Below, piece by piece: positions 35,601 to 50,600 of a DNA stretch of 64,000 nt. This stretch comes from Novosphingobium aerophilum (GTDB lineage Bacteria > Pseudomonadota > Alphaproteobacteria > Sphingomonadales > Sphingomonadaceae), in contig NZ_JACLAU010000013.1 in assembly GCF_014230305.1 (NCBI RefSeq), forward strand, positions 1 through 64,000, given 5' to 3'. Positions within the stretch are counted from its first letter, which is position 1, and every line of letters starts with the position of its first letter. The notes under the pieces are model-generated. The model had not been told where the DNA came from. It was given only the letters and a program-made list of their open reading frames with translations, and made no database searches. Position numbers and translations under genes: made by a program.

Positions 35601-38600
35601 GCGACCAGCTGGTCGGCATCGAGAATCTGGTCGGCAGCGCTCTGGACGACAAGCTTTCGGGCGACGACAACGCCAACCAGCTGAGCGGTGGCGACGGCGA
35701 CGACACGCTGGTCGGTGGCTACGGCGCCGATACCCTCGGGGGTGGCGCCGGCTTCGACACCGCGGACTACTCGGCGGCGCAGGGCGCCGTGACGGTGCGT
35801 CTGGACGGCAACGCCTCAAGCGGGGACGTGGCCGAAGGCGACGTGCTGCGCGGCATCGAGGAGGTCATCGGCGGGGCCTATGCCGATACCCTGATCGGCG
35901 ATTCCGCCGCGAACAACCTGTTGGGTTCGGCGGGCGACGATACGCTACGCGGCGGCGCGGGGGCCGATACCCTCGATGGCGGCGACGGGCGCGACACGGC
36001 TGACTATTCGGACTCCGCTGGTGGCGTGCAGGTCGACCTGGCGGCCAACACCGGCCGCAGTGGCACGGCCGAGGGCGACACCTACTCCAGCATTGAGAAC
36101 CTGCGGGGGTCGGACTTCGCCGACCGCCTGATCGGCGATGCCAACGACAACCTGCTGACCGGCGGCTTCGGCAATGACACCCTGTCCGGCGGGATTGGTG
36201 CCGATACGCTCGATGGCGGCGGCGGCAATGACGTCGCCGACTACTCGAACAGTTCGGCCAGCGTGCAGATCTCGCTCGAGGCGGGCACCGCGACCGGCGG
36301 CGACGCGACCGGTGATGTGTTGATCGGCATCGAGGGGCTGACGGGTTCGACCTATGCAGACCAGCTGACCGGTGATGCCGCCAACAACGCCTTGTCCGGC
36401 GGTGCTGGCGACGACACCCTGGTGGGTGGCGCCGGGGCAGACCTGCTCGACGGCGGCGCAGGCACCGACACGGCCGACTATTCGCAGTCGTCCTCCGGCG
36501 TGATCGTCGGGCTCAACGGCACCCCCGGCCAGGGCGGCGACGCCCAGGGCGACACGATCGTGGGTATCGAGCGCCTGGTCGGCTCGGCCTTCGCCGACCG
36601 CCTGACCGGTAGCGACCTGTCCGACACGCTGTCGGGCGGCGCGGGCGATGACATCCTGCAGGGCCTGGGCGGCGCCGACCTGCTGGATGGCGGCAGCGGC
36701 ATCGACATCGTTGATTACTCGGCCAGCAACGCGGCCGTGGTTGCTGGCCTTGATGGCCGCAGCAACACGGGCGGTGATGCCGAGGGCGACGTCTATCTCA
36801 ACGTTGAAGGCCTGGCCGGCTCGTCGTTCGCAGACTCGCTCTTTGGCTCGACCAATGGCGATATCCTGCGCGGTGGCGGCGGCGACGACATCCTGTTCGG
36901 GTCGCTCGGGGCTGATACGCTGGAAGGCGGCACCGGGTTCGACACGGCGGACTATGCCGCTTCGACCGCGGCGGTGAACGTCAACCTGCAGACCTCGTCG
37001 GGTTCGGGCGGTTTTGCCGAGGGCGATCTGCTCGCCGGGATCGAACGCGTTGTCGGCTCGTCGTTCGACGACGTCCTGACCGGCAGCTCGGCTGCGGACG
37101 CGCTGCTCGGCGGTGCCGGCAACGACACCCTGCAGGGCGGCGCGGGAGCCGATACGCTGGATGGCGGAGTCGGGACCGACACGGCGACCTACGCCTTGTC
37201 CGGGGCCGGGATCCGTCTGACGCTGGACGGCACGGCCGGCCAGGGCGGTGACGCCGATGGTGACCAGGTCAGCAATGTCGAGCGGATCATCGGTTCGCTT
37301 TACGACGACACCATCCAGGGCGTTGGCGCGGACGAAATGTTGGAAGGTGCGGCCGGCAGCGATCTGCTGCGCGGCATGGCCGGCGATGACACGCTGCTGG
37401 GCGGCACCGGCGACGATACCCTCGACGGCGGCAGCGGGGCGGACAGCCTGGTCGGCGGCGAGGGCGACGACAGCCTGATCGGTGGCACCGGCGCGGATAC
37501 CCTGGTGGGTGGCTCGGGCGTCGACGCGGCAGACTATTCGACCTCGACCGGCGCGGTCAGCGTGGCGCTGGACGGCAGCGTCGGGACCGGGGGCGACGCC
37601 GAGGGCGACGTGCTTTCGGGCATCGAGCGGCTGGTCGGCTCGGCCTATGCCGACCGCCTCACCGGCAGCGCAGGCGCAGACGTCCTCGAAGGCGGGGACG
37701 GTGCGGACACCCTGGCCGGTGCGGCGGGGAACGACCAGCTCAGCGGCGGCAGCGGCGACGATCTGCTGCTGGGTGGTTCTGGCGCCGATACGCTGGATGG
37801 CGGCTCGGGCTTCGACACGGTTGACTACTCCGCTTCGGGGGCTGGGGTCACCGTCTATCTCAACGGGTCCTCGGGCCTGGGCGGCGACGCGACCGGCGAC
37901 ACGCTGAACAGCGTCGAGCAAGTCATCGGCACGGGCTTCGAAGACAGCATCGTGGGTACCGCCGCCGCGGAATGGCTTGAAGGTGCCGGTGGCAATGACA
38001 CCCTGATCGGCGGCGCGGGTCCGGACACCCTGGACGGCGGCGCGGGGATCGACACGGCTGACTATTCGGCTTCGGCCGGGGCCGTGAACGTCGACCTGGT
38101 CTCCAGCGTCGCGACGGGCGGAGACGCGCAGGGCGATCGCCTGACCTCGATCGAGGTCCTGATCGGTTCGACCGGCGACGATACCCTGGCTGGCTCGATC
38201 GCCAACGACACGCTGATCGGCGGGTCGGGCAATGACCGCTTGGCCGGGCGCGACGGCGCGGACGACCTGCGCGGTGGTGCCGGTGACGATACACTCGACG
38301 GCGGCGCCGGCGCGGACATGCTCGACGGCGGTCTGGGCAGCGACACGGTCGATTACGGCTCGTCCGCCTCCTCGGTGCAGGTCAGCCTCGATGGCTCGAC
38401 CGGGACCGGCGGTGACGCCCAGGGCGATGTCCTCATCTCGATCGAGAACCTGTCGGGTTCGGCCTTCAATGACGCGCTTTCGGCCGGCGCGGCCTCGGCC
38501 ACCCTGCGCGGTGCCGATGGCAACGATACGCTGCGCGGTGGCGCAGCGTCCGATCGTCTGTTTGGCGACGCTGGCGACGATTCGCTGATCGGCGGAGCTG

Positions 38601-41600
38601 GCGCCGACGTCATCGACGGTGGCGCCGGGTTCGACACCGTTGACTACTCGGCCTCGATCGGTGGCGTGACCATTGGCCTGGACGGCTCGATCGGTCGTGG
38701 CGGCGATGCCGAAGGCGATACGGTGTTCGGGGTTGAGCAGGTGATCGGGTCGGCATTTGACGACCGAATCACTGCGGGAACGACCGCAGCGACCCTGATC
38801 GGCAATGCCGGTGACGATACCCTGATCGGCAGCGCCGGGAATGACCTTCTTAACGGTGGAGCCGGAGACGACCTGCTGGCTGGCGGTGACGGCGCGGACA
38901 CCCTGACCGGTGGCAGCGGCATCGACACAGCCGACTACAGCGCTGCGGGTTCCGGGGTGGCTGTGTCGCTCAACGGCACGGTCGGCACGGCCGGCGAGGC
39001 GCTCGGCGACAGCCTGAGCGGCATCGAGGTGCTGGTTGGCTCCAACTTTGCCGATACCCTTGGCGGTGGCCTTGGCAGCGAAACCCTGCGCGGCGGGGCC
39101 GGCGACGATCGCCTGCTCGGCAGCGGCGGGTCGGATCTGCTCGACGGCGGCGACGGGGTCGACATCGTCGATTACAGCAGCAGCGCCAATGGCGTGAACG
39201 TGGCGCTCGATGGCTCGATCGGCATCGGCGGCGACGCGGCGGGCGACCAGTACATCTCGATCGAAGGCGTGACCGGATCCGCCTACGACGATACGCTCGT
39301 TGGTGGAACGGCCAACGATCTGATCGAGGGTGGCGCGGGCAACGATCGCCTCAGCGGCGGCGCCGGGGCGGACACGCTGCGCGGCGGTACGGGTGATGAC
39401 ATCCTGGACGGCGGCGCGGGCGCGGACCTGGTGGACGGTGGCGACGGTTTCGACACCGTCGACTATTCGACCTCCAGCGCGGGCGTGAACGTGTCTGTGG
39501 ATGGGACCACCAGCACGGGTGGCTCGGCGGAAGGCGATCAGCTGCTCAACATCGAGCGCCTGATCGGTTCGAATTTCAACGATACCCTGCTGGGCACGGC
39601 GGCGGCGGATTCGCTGACCGGCGGTCTCGGCGATGACGTGCTGGGCGGGCGCGGCGGTGCCGACACGCTGGATGGCGGCGCCGGCTTCGATACGGCCAAC
39701 TATTCCGATGCGACCAGCGGCGTGGCTGTCAGCCTGGCGACAGGCACCGGCACCGTTGGCGATGCCAATGGCGACGTGCTGCTCAGCATCGAGCGCCTGG
39801 TCGGTTCGGGCTTTGGCGACACTCTGACCGGCGGCAGCACCAACAACGCCCTGGATGGCGGTGCGGGTGCCGACATGCTGATCGGTGGAACGGCCAGCGA
39901 CACCATGATCGGCGGTGCCGGCAACGATACCCTGATGGGCAGTGCCGGGGCTGACGCGCTGGATGGCGGCGTCGATTTCGATACGGTCGACTATTCCGGG
40001 TCGAACGCGGCCGTCACGGTCTTCCTCGATGGCCGGACCTCGGCTGGCGGCGGGGCCGAAGGCGACACGCTGACCAGCGTCGAGGCGGTGATCGGCTCGG
40101 TCTTCAACGACACGATGGTCGGCGGCACGGCCGATGAGTCGCTGGCTGGCGGCGCGGGTGATGATATCCTGGTCGGCGGCATCGGTGCGGACACGCTTGA
40201 CGGTGGCGCCGGTGACGACACGGCCGACTATTCGGGTGCGGCATCCGCCGTGGGCCTCAACCTGGTGACGGGCGGCTTCGCCGGCGAGGCCAACGGTGAT
40301 CGCTTCTTCGGGATCGAGACGGTCCAGGGCTCGAACTTCAACGACACGCTGGTCGGCAGCGCCAATGCTGACGTGCTGAGCGGCGGGGTCGGGAACGACC
40401 AGCTGAGTGGCGCGGCAGGTGCTGACACCCTGGAGGGCGGCAGCGGCAACGATACGCTGGTCGGCGGAGCCGATGCCGACGTGCTCGACGGTGGCAACGG
40501 TTTCGACACGGTCGATTATTCGACCAGCGGCGCCGGCGTGGTGGTCGGGCTGGACGGCTCGACCGGGGCCGGTGGCGATGCCCAGGGCGATCAACTGATC
40601 TCGATCGAGCGTCTGATCGGCTCGAACGTCAATGACACCCTGACCGGCTCCAGCGGCAATGACACGCTGGAGGGCGGCGGCGGCGACGACGTCGTGTTCG
40701 GCGGCACCGGATCTGACTCGCTGCTCGGCGGCGCCGGCAACGACACCATCTTTGGCGGCGCCGGCGGTGACGTGATCGACGGCGGCACGGGCACCGACAC
40801 GGTGTCCTACGCCGGATCGCTGGCCGCGGTGAATGTCTCGCTGGACGGCTCACCGAACACGGGCGGCGACGCCCAGGGCGATACCCTGACCGGCGTTGAA
40901 GGGGTGATCGGCTCGGCGCTGGATGACACTCTGACCGGCGCGGCGACCAATGACCGGCTTGACGGTTCGGGCGGCAACGATCTGATCTCGGGCGCGGCGG
41001 GCAACGATACGCTGATCGGCGGTTCGGGCGATGACACCCTTGAGGGTGGCGCCGGAGCGGACCAGCTGGACGGCGGCTCGGGTATCGACGTCGCCTCCTA
41101 CGCCAATGCCGGATCTGGCGTTGCGGTCGACCTCAGCGGTGCAGCCGGCACGGCGGGCGATGCCCTGGGTGACACGCTGACCAATATCGAGGTCCTCCAG
41201 GGCTCCGGCTTTGCCGATACGCTGGGTGGCAGCACGGGGAGCGAGACCATCAACGGCGGCGTCGGCGACGACGTCCTGCTCGGCAGTGCCGGGTCGGACG
41301 TGCTGGACGGCGGCATCGGCACCGACACGGCCGACTATTCGGCCTCGGGCGGTGGCGTGACGGCTTATCTTGACGGTCGTCTGGGTATTGGCGGCGATGC
41401 GGGCGGCGATCGCCTGTTCAATATCGAGCGCCTGACCGGCTCGGGCTTCAACGACGTCCTGACCGGCAGCACCGCCAACGACACCATCGTCGGTGGCGGC
41501 GGCGATGATCGGATCGATGGTGCCGAGGGCAACGACCTGTTGCAGGGCGGCACCGGCGACGACACGATCATGGGCAGCGATGGCGCCGACGCGATCGACG

Positions 41601-44600
41601 GTGGCATCGGCAACGACACCGTCGACTATTCCGCCTCGAGCTCGGCCGTCCAGGTGGCGCTCGACGGGACGGTCGGACGCGGCGGTCAGGCCGAGGGCGA
41701 CACGATCACGGGTGCGGAGCGCCTGATCGGTTCGGCCTTTGCGGACGTGCTGGGCGGCAGCGGCAACAACGACACCCTGTCCGGCGGCGGCGGGGACGAT
41801 ACCCTGCTCGGCAGTCTCGGGGCCGACCGCCTCGATGGCGGCACCGGCACCAACACCGCGGACTATTCGGCCAGCGGTGCGGCCGTGACCGTCTATCTCG
41901 ACGGGACCGCCGGCAGCGGTGGCGCGGCCGCGGGTGACACGCTGCTGAACATCCAGCGCGTGGTCGGTTCCGACTTCAATGACAGCCTGGTCGGCGCGAA
42001 CGGCGATGACGTGCTCGAAGGCGGGATCGGCAATGATACGCTGGTCGGCGGTTTCGGCGCGGATTCGCTGCTGGGCGGCGTGGGCTTCGACACGGCGGAC
42101 TATTCCGGTTCCTCGGCCGGGGTCACCATCAGCCTGGACGGAACGGCGGGTTCGAGCGGCGATGCCAGCGGCGATCGTCTGACCGGCATCGAGGGCATCA
42201 TCGGTTCGGCGCAGAGCGACAGCCTGGGCGGCGGGACGACCGACGACCGGCTCGACGGTGGCGCCGGAGACGACTCGCTGAGCGGCAGCAGCGGTAATGA
42301 CACCCTGCTGGGCGGCGCGGGCGACGATCTGCTCGTCGGCGGCGCCGGGGCGGACAGCCTCGACGGTGGCGCGGGCTTCGACCGGGCCGACTATTCGGCC
42401 TCCGGATCGGCCATCGCAATCAACCTGACCACCGGTCTGGGTACCGGCGGCGAAGCCGAAGGCGACCGTCTGACCGGGATCGAATGGGTCACCGGCAGCG
42501 ACTTCAACGACACCCTGACCGGATCGACCGCCGACGAACAGCTGGAAGGCGGGATCGGCCTTGACGTCCTGTCGGGCGGTGCGGGCGCAGACACCCTGCT
42601 GGGCGGAGCCGGGGAAGATACCCTGATCGGTGGCGCCGGGGCGGACAGCATCGACGGCGGAGCCGGGTTCGATACGGCTGACTATTCGACCAGCTCGGGC
42701 GCGATCCAGATCATCCTCGACGGTTCGGCAGCATCCGGCGGCGACGCCCAGGGTGATGTCCTGACCGGCATCGAGCGCGTGGTCGGGTCTAACTTCAACG
42801 ACACGATCATCGGCAATTCTGGCGGCGAGCAGCTGGACGGCGGGGCGGGCAATGACCTCGTCAACGGCGCAGCCGGCTCGGATACGCTTTATGGCGGGGC
42901 CGGCGACGACACCCTGATCGGTGGCGCCGGGGCGGACACGCTCGACGGCGGGACGGGCTACAACACTGCCGACTATTCCGGCTCGGCCGCAGCGGTCAGC
43001 GTCGATCTCAGCAACGGCAACGGCACGGGTGGCGACGCCCAGGGTGACGTGCTGAGCAACATCCAGCGCGTGATCGGTTCGGCCGGCGACGATGCCCTGA
43101 CCGGCGGCACGGCCGATGACCGCCTCGATGGCGGCGCGGGCGATGACACGCTGCGTGGTGGCGCGGGCAACGATCTCCTCAATGGCGGCGGTGGCGACGA
43201 TTCGATCGTGGGCGGCGTCGGCGCAGACACCATCGACGGTGGCAGCGGCTTCGACACGATCGACTACATCGGTTCGAATGCGGCCGTGACCGTCTATCTC
43301 GATGGCCGGGCCAGCAGCGGTGGCGACGCCCAGGGCGATGTCATCAGCAACGTCGAACAGGTGCTGGGCACCAATTTCAACGACAGCCTGGTCGGCGGCG
43401 TTCTGGCCGAAACGCTCAACGGCGGCGTGGGCGACGATACGCTGGTCGGCTCGACCGGGGCCGACGTCCTGATCGGCGGCGCGGGCTTCGACACGGCCGA
43501 CTATTCCGGCTCGGGCGCTGCCATCACCGTCTACACCGACAGCTCGATCTCGCTGGGCGGGCAGGCCGCGGGCGATACCCTGACTGCTATCGAGCGCGTG
43601 GTCGGCTCCGACTATGCCGACGTCATCACCGGCTCGTCGGCGAACGAACAGTTTGAAGGCGGCGCGGGTGCGGACAGCCTGATCGGTGGCGCTGGTCTCG
43701 ACACGCTGCTCGGCGGAACCGGCGACGACGTGCTGGTGGGCGGCGCGGATGCCGACAGCCTCCAGGGCGGCCTTGGCTTCGATATCGCCGACTATGCGAC
43801 AAGCGGCTCGGCGGTGAACGTCGGGCTCGATGGCGCGGCAAATACCGGTGGCGATGCCGTCGGGGACACCCTGACCGAGATCGAGCAGATCACCGGTTCG
43901 GCCTTCAACGACACGCTGCGCGGCGGCACGGGCGCGGAAACGCTCGACGGCGGCGCGGGCAACGACCTGATCCACGGCAGCGCCGGCAATGACACTCTGA
44001 TCGGCGGCGCGGGCTTCGATACGGTCGACTATTCGGGCAGCTCGGCAGCAGTCCAGGCCGGCCTGGACGGATCGGTCGGCGTCGGCGGCGATGCTGCGGG
44101 CGACCGCATCAGCGGCGTCGAGCGACTGCTCGGCTCGAATCTCAATGACACCCTGCTCGGCAGCTCGAACGATGACGTGCTCGAGGGCGGAGTGGGCGCG
44201 GACTCGCTGGTTGGCGGGCTCGGCCAGGACCAGCTGCTCGGGGGGACCGGCGACGACACCCTGGTGGGTGGCGGTGGTGCCGATCAACTGGATGGCGGAC
44301 AGGGCACCGATACGGCGGACTACACCAGTTCGGTTGTTGCGGTTCAGGTGAACCTGAACGGCCTGACCAGCTCGGGCGGCGATGCCGATGGCGATCTGCT
44401 GACCAGCATCGAACGGGTCATCGGCTCGGCCTTCAACGACGTGATCCGGGCCGGTTCGGCCGATGACACGCTGATGGGCGCGGGCGGCAACGATACGATC
44501 ATCGCCGGCAGCGGTGCCGACATGATCGATGGCGGCATCGGCATCGATACGGCCGACTATTCGGGCGCCAGCGCGGCGGTCCGCGTGGCGATGGACGGAT

Positions 44601-47600
44601 CGGCTGGCGTGGGCGCTCAGGCAGCGGGCGACCAGCTCACCTCGATCGAACGCCTGGCGGGTTCGGGCTTCAACGACACCCTGGGCGGCAGCACCGGTGA
44701 CGACGAGATCCTCGGCAACGGCGGGGATGACAGCATTTCGGGCGGCACGGGCAACGACAGCCTGTCGGGTGGTGCCGGCAACGACACCCTGATCGGTGGC
44801 GCCGGGGCTGACCTGCTGGATGGCGGGGCCGGCTTCGACACCGCGGATTACGCGGGCGCCGGATCGGCGGTCACCGTGTTCCTCGACGGCACGGCCGGCA
44901 GCCGCAGCGATGCGGCGGGAGACGTGCTGACCAGCGTCGAGCGCCTGCTCGGCTCGAACTTCGACGACCGGCTGACCGGTTCGAACACCGCCGAGGAAAT
45001 CCGCGGCGGAACCGGCAACGATTCGATCATGGGCGCGGGCGGCGACGATTCGCTTTATGGCGAAGCGGGCGACGACACCCTGATCGGTGGCAGCGGCGCG
45101 GACAGCCTGGATGGTGGCATCGGCTTCGACACGGCCGACTATTCGACCTCGCTCGCGGGCGTCGAGATCAACCTCGATGGCACGGCGAGCCGCGGCGGCG
45201 ATGCCGAGAGCGATCTGCTGACCGGGATCGAGCGGGTGGTCGGTTCGAGCCAGGCGGACATCTTCCGCGGCTCGGCAACGGCCGACAGCATCGAAGGCGG
45301 CTCGGGCGACGACCTGTTCTATTCCAGCCTTGGGACTGACACGCTGGTCGGCGGCGCCGGCACCGACAGCGTCGACTACGGCGCCAGCAGCGCCGGTGTG
45401 ACGGTCTATCTCGACGGCACCCAGGGCATCGGCGGCGACGCCCAGGGCGACACGCTGAACGGCATCGAGGTGGTCTACGGTTCGGGCCAGAACGACTCGC
45501 TCTACGGCGCCAGCGCGGCCGAACTGCTCAGCGGCGGTATCGGCAATGACCTGGTCTCCGGCGGCGCGGGCAACGACAGCCTCCAGGGCGGGGTCGGCGA
45601 CGACACCCTGGTCGGCGGCACCGGAGCCGACATCATGGATGGCGGCACGGGCACGGACACGGCCGACTATTCGGGCGCGGTCGCAGCCATCGCCGTGCGC
45701 ATGGACGGCCTGGCCGGAACCGCCGGCGAGGCGGCAGGCGATACCCTGGCCGGGATCGAGCGCGTGATCGGCTCGGGCTTCGACGATACCGTGAACGGCT
45801 CGACCGGGGCCGACACGATCGATGGCGGCGCGGGCAACGACCAGTTGTTCGGCATGGCGGGCAACGATTCGCTGATCGGTGGGACCGGCGACGACACGCT
45901 GGTCGGTGGCGCCGGCGCGGATAACCTGGCTGGCGGCCAGGGCACCGACACGGCCGACTATTCGGCCAGTGGCAGTGGTGTGACGGTCTATCTCGACGGG
46001 CGCACCGGCGTAGGCGGCGATGCCCAGGGCGATGTCCTGTCCGGCATCGAGGTGGCACTGGGCTCGGCCTTCGCCGACTCTCTGGTCGGCACCACGGGCG
46101 ACGATCTGCTCAACGGTCAGGATGGCAACGACACGCTGGAGGGCGGCCAGGGTGCCGACATCCTGATCGGCGGCAACGGATTCGACACGGCCGACTATTC
46201 GCTCAGCGGTGCGGCGGTGAACGTCAATCTGACGACCGGCCTCGGTCAGGGCGGCGAGGCCCAGGGCGATACCTTGTCCGGGATCGAACGGGTCGTCGGC
46301 AGCAATCAGGGCGATACCCTCACCGGTTCCAGCGGCTCCGACATGCTCGAGGGCGGAATCGGCGATGACGTGGTCTATGGCGTGGCCGGAACCGACACTC
46401 TGCTGGGCGGGACCGGGGACGACACCCTGGTGGGTGGCACCGGGGCCGACAGCATCGACGGCGGCCAGGGCACCGACACGGTCGACTATTCGGCCAGCAC
46501 CGCGGCCGTGACGGTCTATCTGGACGGCGTCACCGAAGGCACCGGCGGCGAGGCTTCGGGTGACATTGTCGCCAATGTGGAGCGGACCATCGGTTCGAAC
46601 TTCGCCGACGTGCTGGTCGGCGCGGCGGGCAACGAGACCCTTCAGGGTGGGCTCGGCAACGATACCCTGATGGGCGGCAGCGGGGCCGACTCGCTGGATG
46701 GCGGCGTCGGCATCGATGCGGCGTCCTATGCCAATGCGACCAGCGCGGTGGCGGTCAGCCTGACCACCAACAGCGGTACGGGGGGTGACGCCAATGGCGA
46801 CGTCCTGACCAGCATCGAGCAGCTGATCGGATCGGACTACAACGACACCCTGGAAGGCGGCGCCAACCCCGGCACGCTGAGCGGCGGGCTGGGTGACGAT
46901 CTGTTCATCGCCGGGGCCGGGGCCGACAGCATCATCGGTGGTGGCGGCAACGACACGGTGACCTATGCCGGCGCGGGTGCTGCGGTCAGCATCGCGCTCG
47001 ACGGCTCGGCCGGGCAGGGCGACCTTGCCTCGGGCGACCGTTTGAGCGGCATCACCAACCTGCTCGGGTCGGGCTTCAACGACACCCTGACGGGCTCGTT
47101 CACCAATGATGGCCTGACCGGTGGTGATGGCAACGACAGCCTGTCCGGTGCCGCCGGGAGCGACACCCTGGTCGGCGGCGAGGGTGACGACACCTTGCGT
47201 GGCGGCTCTGGCGCCGACGTGCTCGACGGCGGCAACGGCGTCGACACCGTCACCTACTCGGACTCGGCGATCGGCGTGGTCATCAACCTGGCCACCGGCG
47301 TCTCAGCTGGCGGCGATGCCCAGAGCGATACCTTCACCAGCATCGAGAAGTTCATCGGGTCAAGCGGAGCGGATCTGCTCGTCGCCGGAGCCGCGGTCGC
47401 CAACTTCGACGGCTATGACGGCAATGACACGCTGACCGGCGGCAATGCCGCGGACTCGCTGGCGGGCGGGGTCGGTGACGACTCGCTCAGCGGCGGCCTT
47501 GGGGCGGATACGCTCGACGGTGGCATCGGCTTCGACACGGCCGACTATTCCGGCAGCAATGCCGCCATCACCATCCGCACCGGCGGCGTCTCCAGCGGCG

Positions 47601-50600
47601 GCCATGCCGAGGGCGATGTCCTGACCGGGATCGAGCGGATTGTGGGCTCCTCGTTCAACGACGTGTTCGAAGGCAGCGACGCCGACGAAACCTTCGAGGG
47701 CCGCAACGGCAACGACCAGTTCTATTCCAGCGGCGGCGCCGACGTCTACGACGGTGGCGACGGGCTCGACGTGGCCGATTACTCGCGCAGCGCCAGCTCG
47801 GGCATGAACATCTACATGGACGGCAGCTTCGGCACCGGCGGCGACGCTGCGGGCGACCGGATGTTCAACGTGGAGACCGTGATCGGCTCGGACCAGTCCG
47901 ATCGCATCACCGCCAACAACAGCGGCGTGACGATCCAGGCCGGCAAGGGCGACGACACGCTGGTCGGCGGCAGCGGCAACGACACGCTCGATGGTGGCGA
48001 CGATAGCGACACCTTCTTCACTGGCCTCGGCGGGGACTCGGTGATCGGCGGGCTGGGTTACGACATCGTCGATTACCGCAATTCCGGTTCGGCCGTGGCC
48101 ATCTCGAACGACGGCTCGGCCGGCATCGGCGGCTGGGCCGCGGGCGACATCCTGTCGGGCATCGAGCAGATCGAAGGCAGCTTGCTGTACAACGATACCT
48201 TGCGCGGCAGCCAGAGCGCCCTGATCGCCACGGTGCTGAACGGCTGGGGCGGGGATGATACCTTCGTTTCCTACATTGCCGCCGACACCATGGATGGCGG
48301 CATCGGCACCGACACCGCGGACTACAGCGGCTCGAGCTCGGCGGTAACCGTCCGTCTCGACGGCACGGCCAGCAGCGGTGGGTTCGCCCTGGGCGACGTC
48401 CTGACCAACATCGAAGTGGTGATCGGCTCGAACAACAACGACATGCTGATCGGGTCGGGCGCGAACGAGACGCTGCAGGGCGGGATCGGTGACGACACCC
48501 TGATCGGTGGCCCGGGCGGTGACCGTCTGGACGGCGGCGTCGGGTTCGACACGGTTGACTATACGGGCTCGGGCGGTGTGGTCGTCTCTATGGATGGCAG
48601 CGCTGGCACCGCCGGCGACGCCAACGGCGACGTGCTGGTCAGCATCGAACGGTTGATCGGTTCGGACCTGGCCGACATCATCTATGGTTCGGCCAATGGC
48701 GACACGATCCTGGCCGGCAAGGGCAACGACTGGGTCTCCGGCGGGGCCGGGGCCGACACGATCGACGGCGGCGAGGGTTCGGACACCATCGACTATTCCT
48801 CGTCGACCGTGGGCATCACGCTGAATGTGCTCAACCCGAACCTGTCGACGGGCGACGCCCAGGGCGATGTCCTGACCAACTTCGAGACCTACAACCTCAC
48901 CGCCTACAACGATGTGTTCATCGGCACGACGGGTTCGGACTCGGTCTTCGGCGGCCTCGGCGCGGATTCGCTGAACGGCGGCGCGGGCGACGATTCGCTC
49001 GACGGCGGCGTCGGCAACGACACCCTGATCAGCGGCCTCGGCGCCGACACCGTGGTTGGCGGTGCGGGCTTCGACACGGCCGATTACAGCGGCAGCCAGT
49101 CGGCCATCACGGTCGCGCTCGACAACACCGTCGGCAGCGTGGGCGGCGATGCCGCGGGTGATCTGCTGGTCGGTATCGAAGCAATCATCGGTTCGAACTT
49201 CGGCGATTCGATGCTGGGCTCGGCCGCAGCCGATTCGCTCGACGGCGGCGCGGGCGACGACACCATCCTGGGCGGCGGCGGGGCCGATACGCTGGTTGGT
49301 GGCCTGGGCAACGACGCCCTGTCCTATTCCAACGCCGGTTCGGCCGTGGCGGTGAGCATGCTGGCCGCAACCGGCACCGTGGGTGACGCCAACGGCGATA
49401 CCTTCTCGGGCTTCGAGAACCTGATCGGCTCGAACTTCAACGACACCCTGACCGGCGACACCGGGGCGAACCTGATCTACGGCGGTTTTGGCTCCGACAT
49501 CATCAACGGCGGTGTCGGCAACGACCAGCTCTTCGGCCAGGAAGGCGACGACACTCTCGACGGCGGTGCCGGTGCCGATACCCTCGACGGCGGCACCAAC
49601 ATCAACACGGTGACCTACGTCTCGGCGACGGCGGCCATCGCCGCGAGCCTGGCGACGAACTCCGGCACGGCGGGCGATGCGGCGGGTGACGTGTTCGTCA
49701 GCATCAACAACCTGACCGGTTCGAACTTCAACGACACCATCACCGGCAACGGCGGGGCCAACTACCTGCAGGGCCTGGACGGGGATGACCTGTTCGACGG
49801 CGGCGCCAGCAACGACAGCATGCTCGGCGGGATCGGCAACGACACCTTCCTGGGCGGCGCGGGCGCCGATTCCATGGATGGCGGCACCGGAATCGACACG
49901 GTCGACTATGCGCTGAGCGGCGCGGGCGTGACGGTTGACCTGGTCAACCGCGTCGGCACCAACGGCGATGCCCAGGGCGACGTTTACACCAGCGTCGAAA
50001 ACGTGATCGGCTCGGCCGCCAATGACCTGATCGCCGGTGACGGCAATGCCAACAGCATCACCGGTGGCAATGGCGACGACATTCTGCTGGGCGGTGCCGG
50101 CAACGACACCATCATCGGCGGCGCGGGCAACGACTGGATTTCCGGCGGGGCCGGGGCCGACGTGCTCGACGGTGGCACGGGCAGCAACACCCTGACCTTC
50201 GGCACCGACTGGAACAATCCGTGGAGCAGCACCTCGTCGGCTGGCGTCACCATCGTCCTCGACGGCACCACGCTAGGCGTGGGCGGTGATGCGGCGGGCG
50301 ACACCTTCGTCAACTTCACCGACATCTGGATGACCGGCTTCGCCGACCGGGTGACCGGTGTGGGCAACAACGAAATGTTCCGGGGCAGCGGCGGCGCTGA
50401 CACCATCGACGGTGGTGCCGGCATCGACTCGATGAGCTACTACTGGGGTGCCTCCGGCGGCGTGTCGGTCGGTCTCGACGGCACGGCCGGCACGGGCAAC
50501 GGTGCGGCGGGCGACCGCCTGACCAATATCGAGTGGCTCCAGGGTACCGATTTCGACGACACCCTGTGGGGTGGCACCGGCAACGAATACCTGCTGGGCC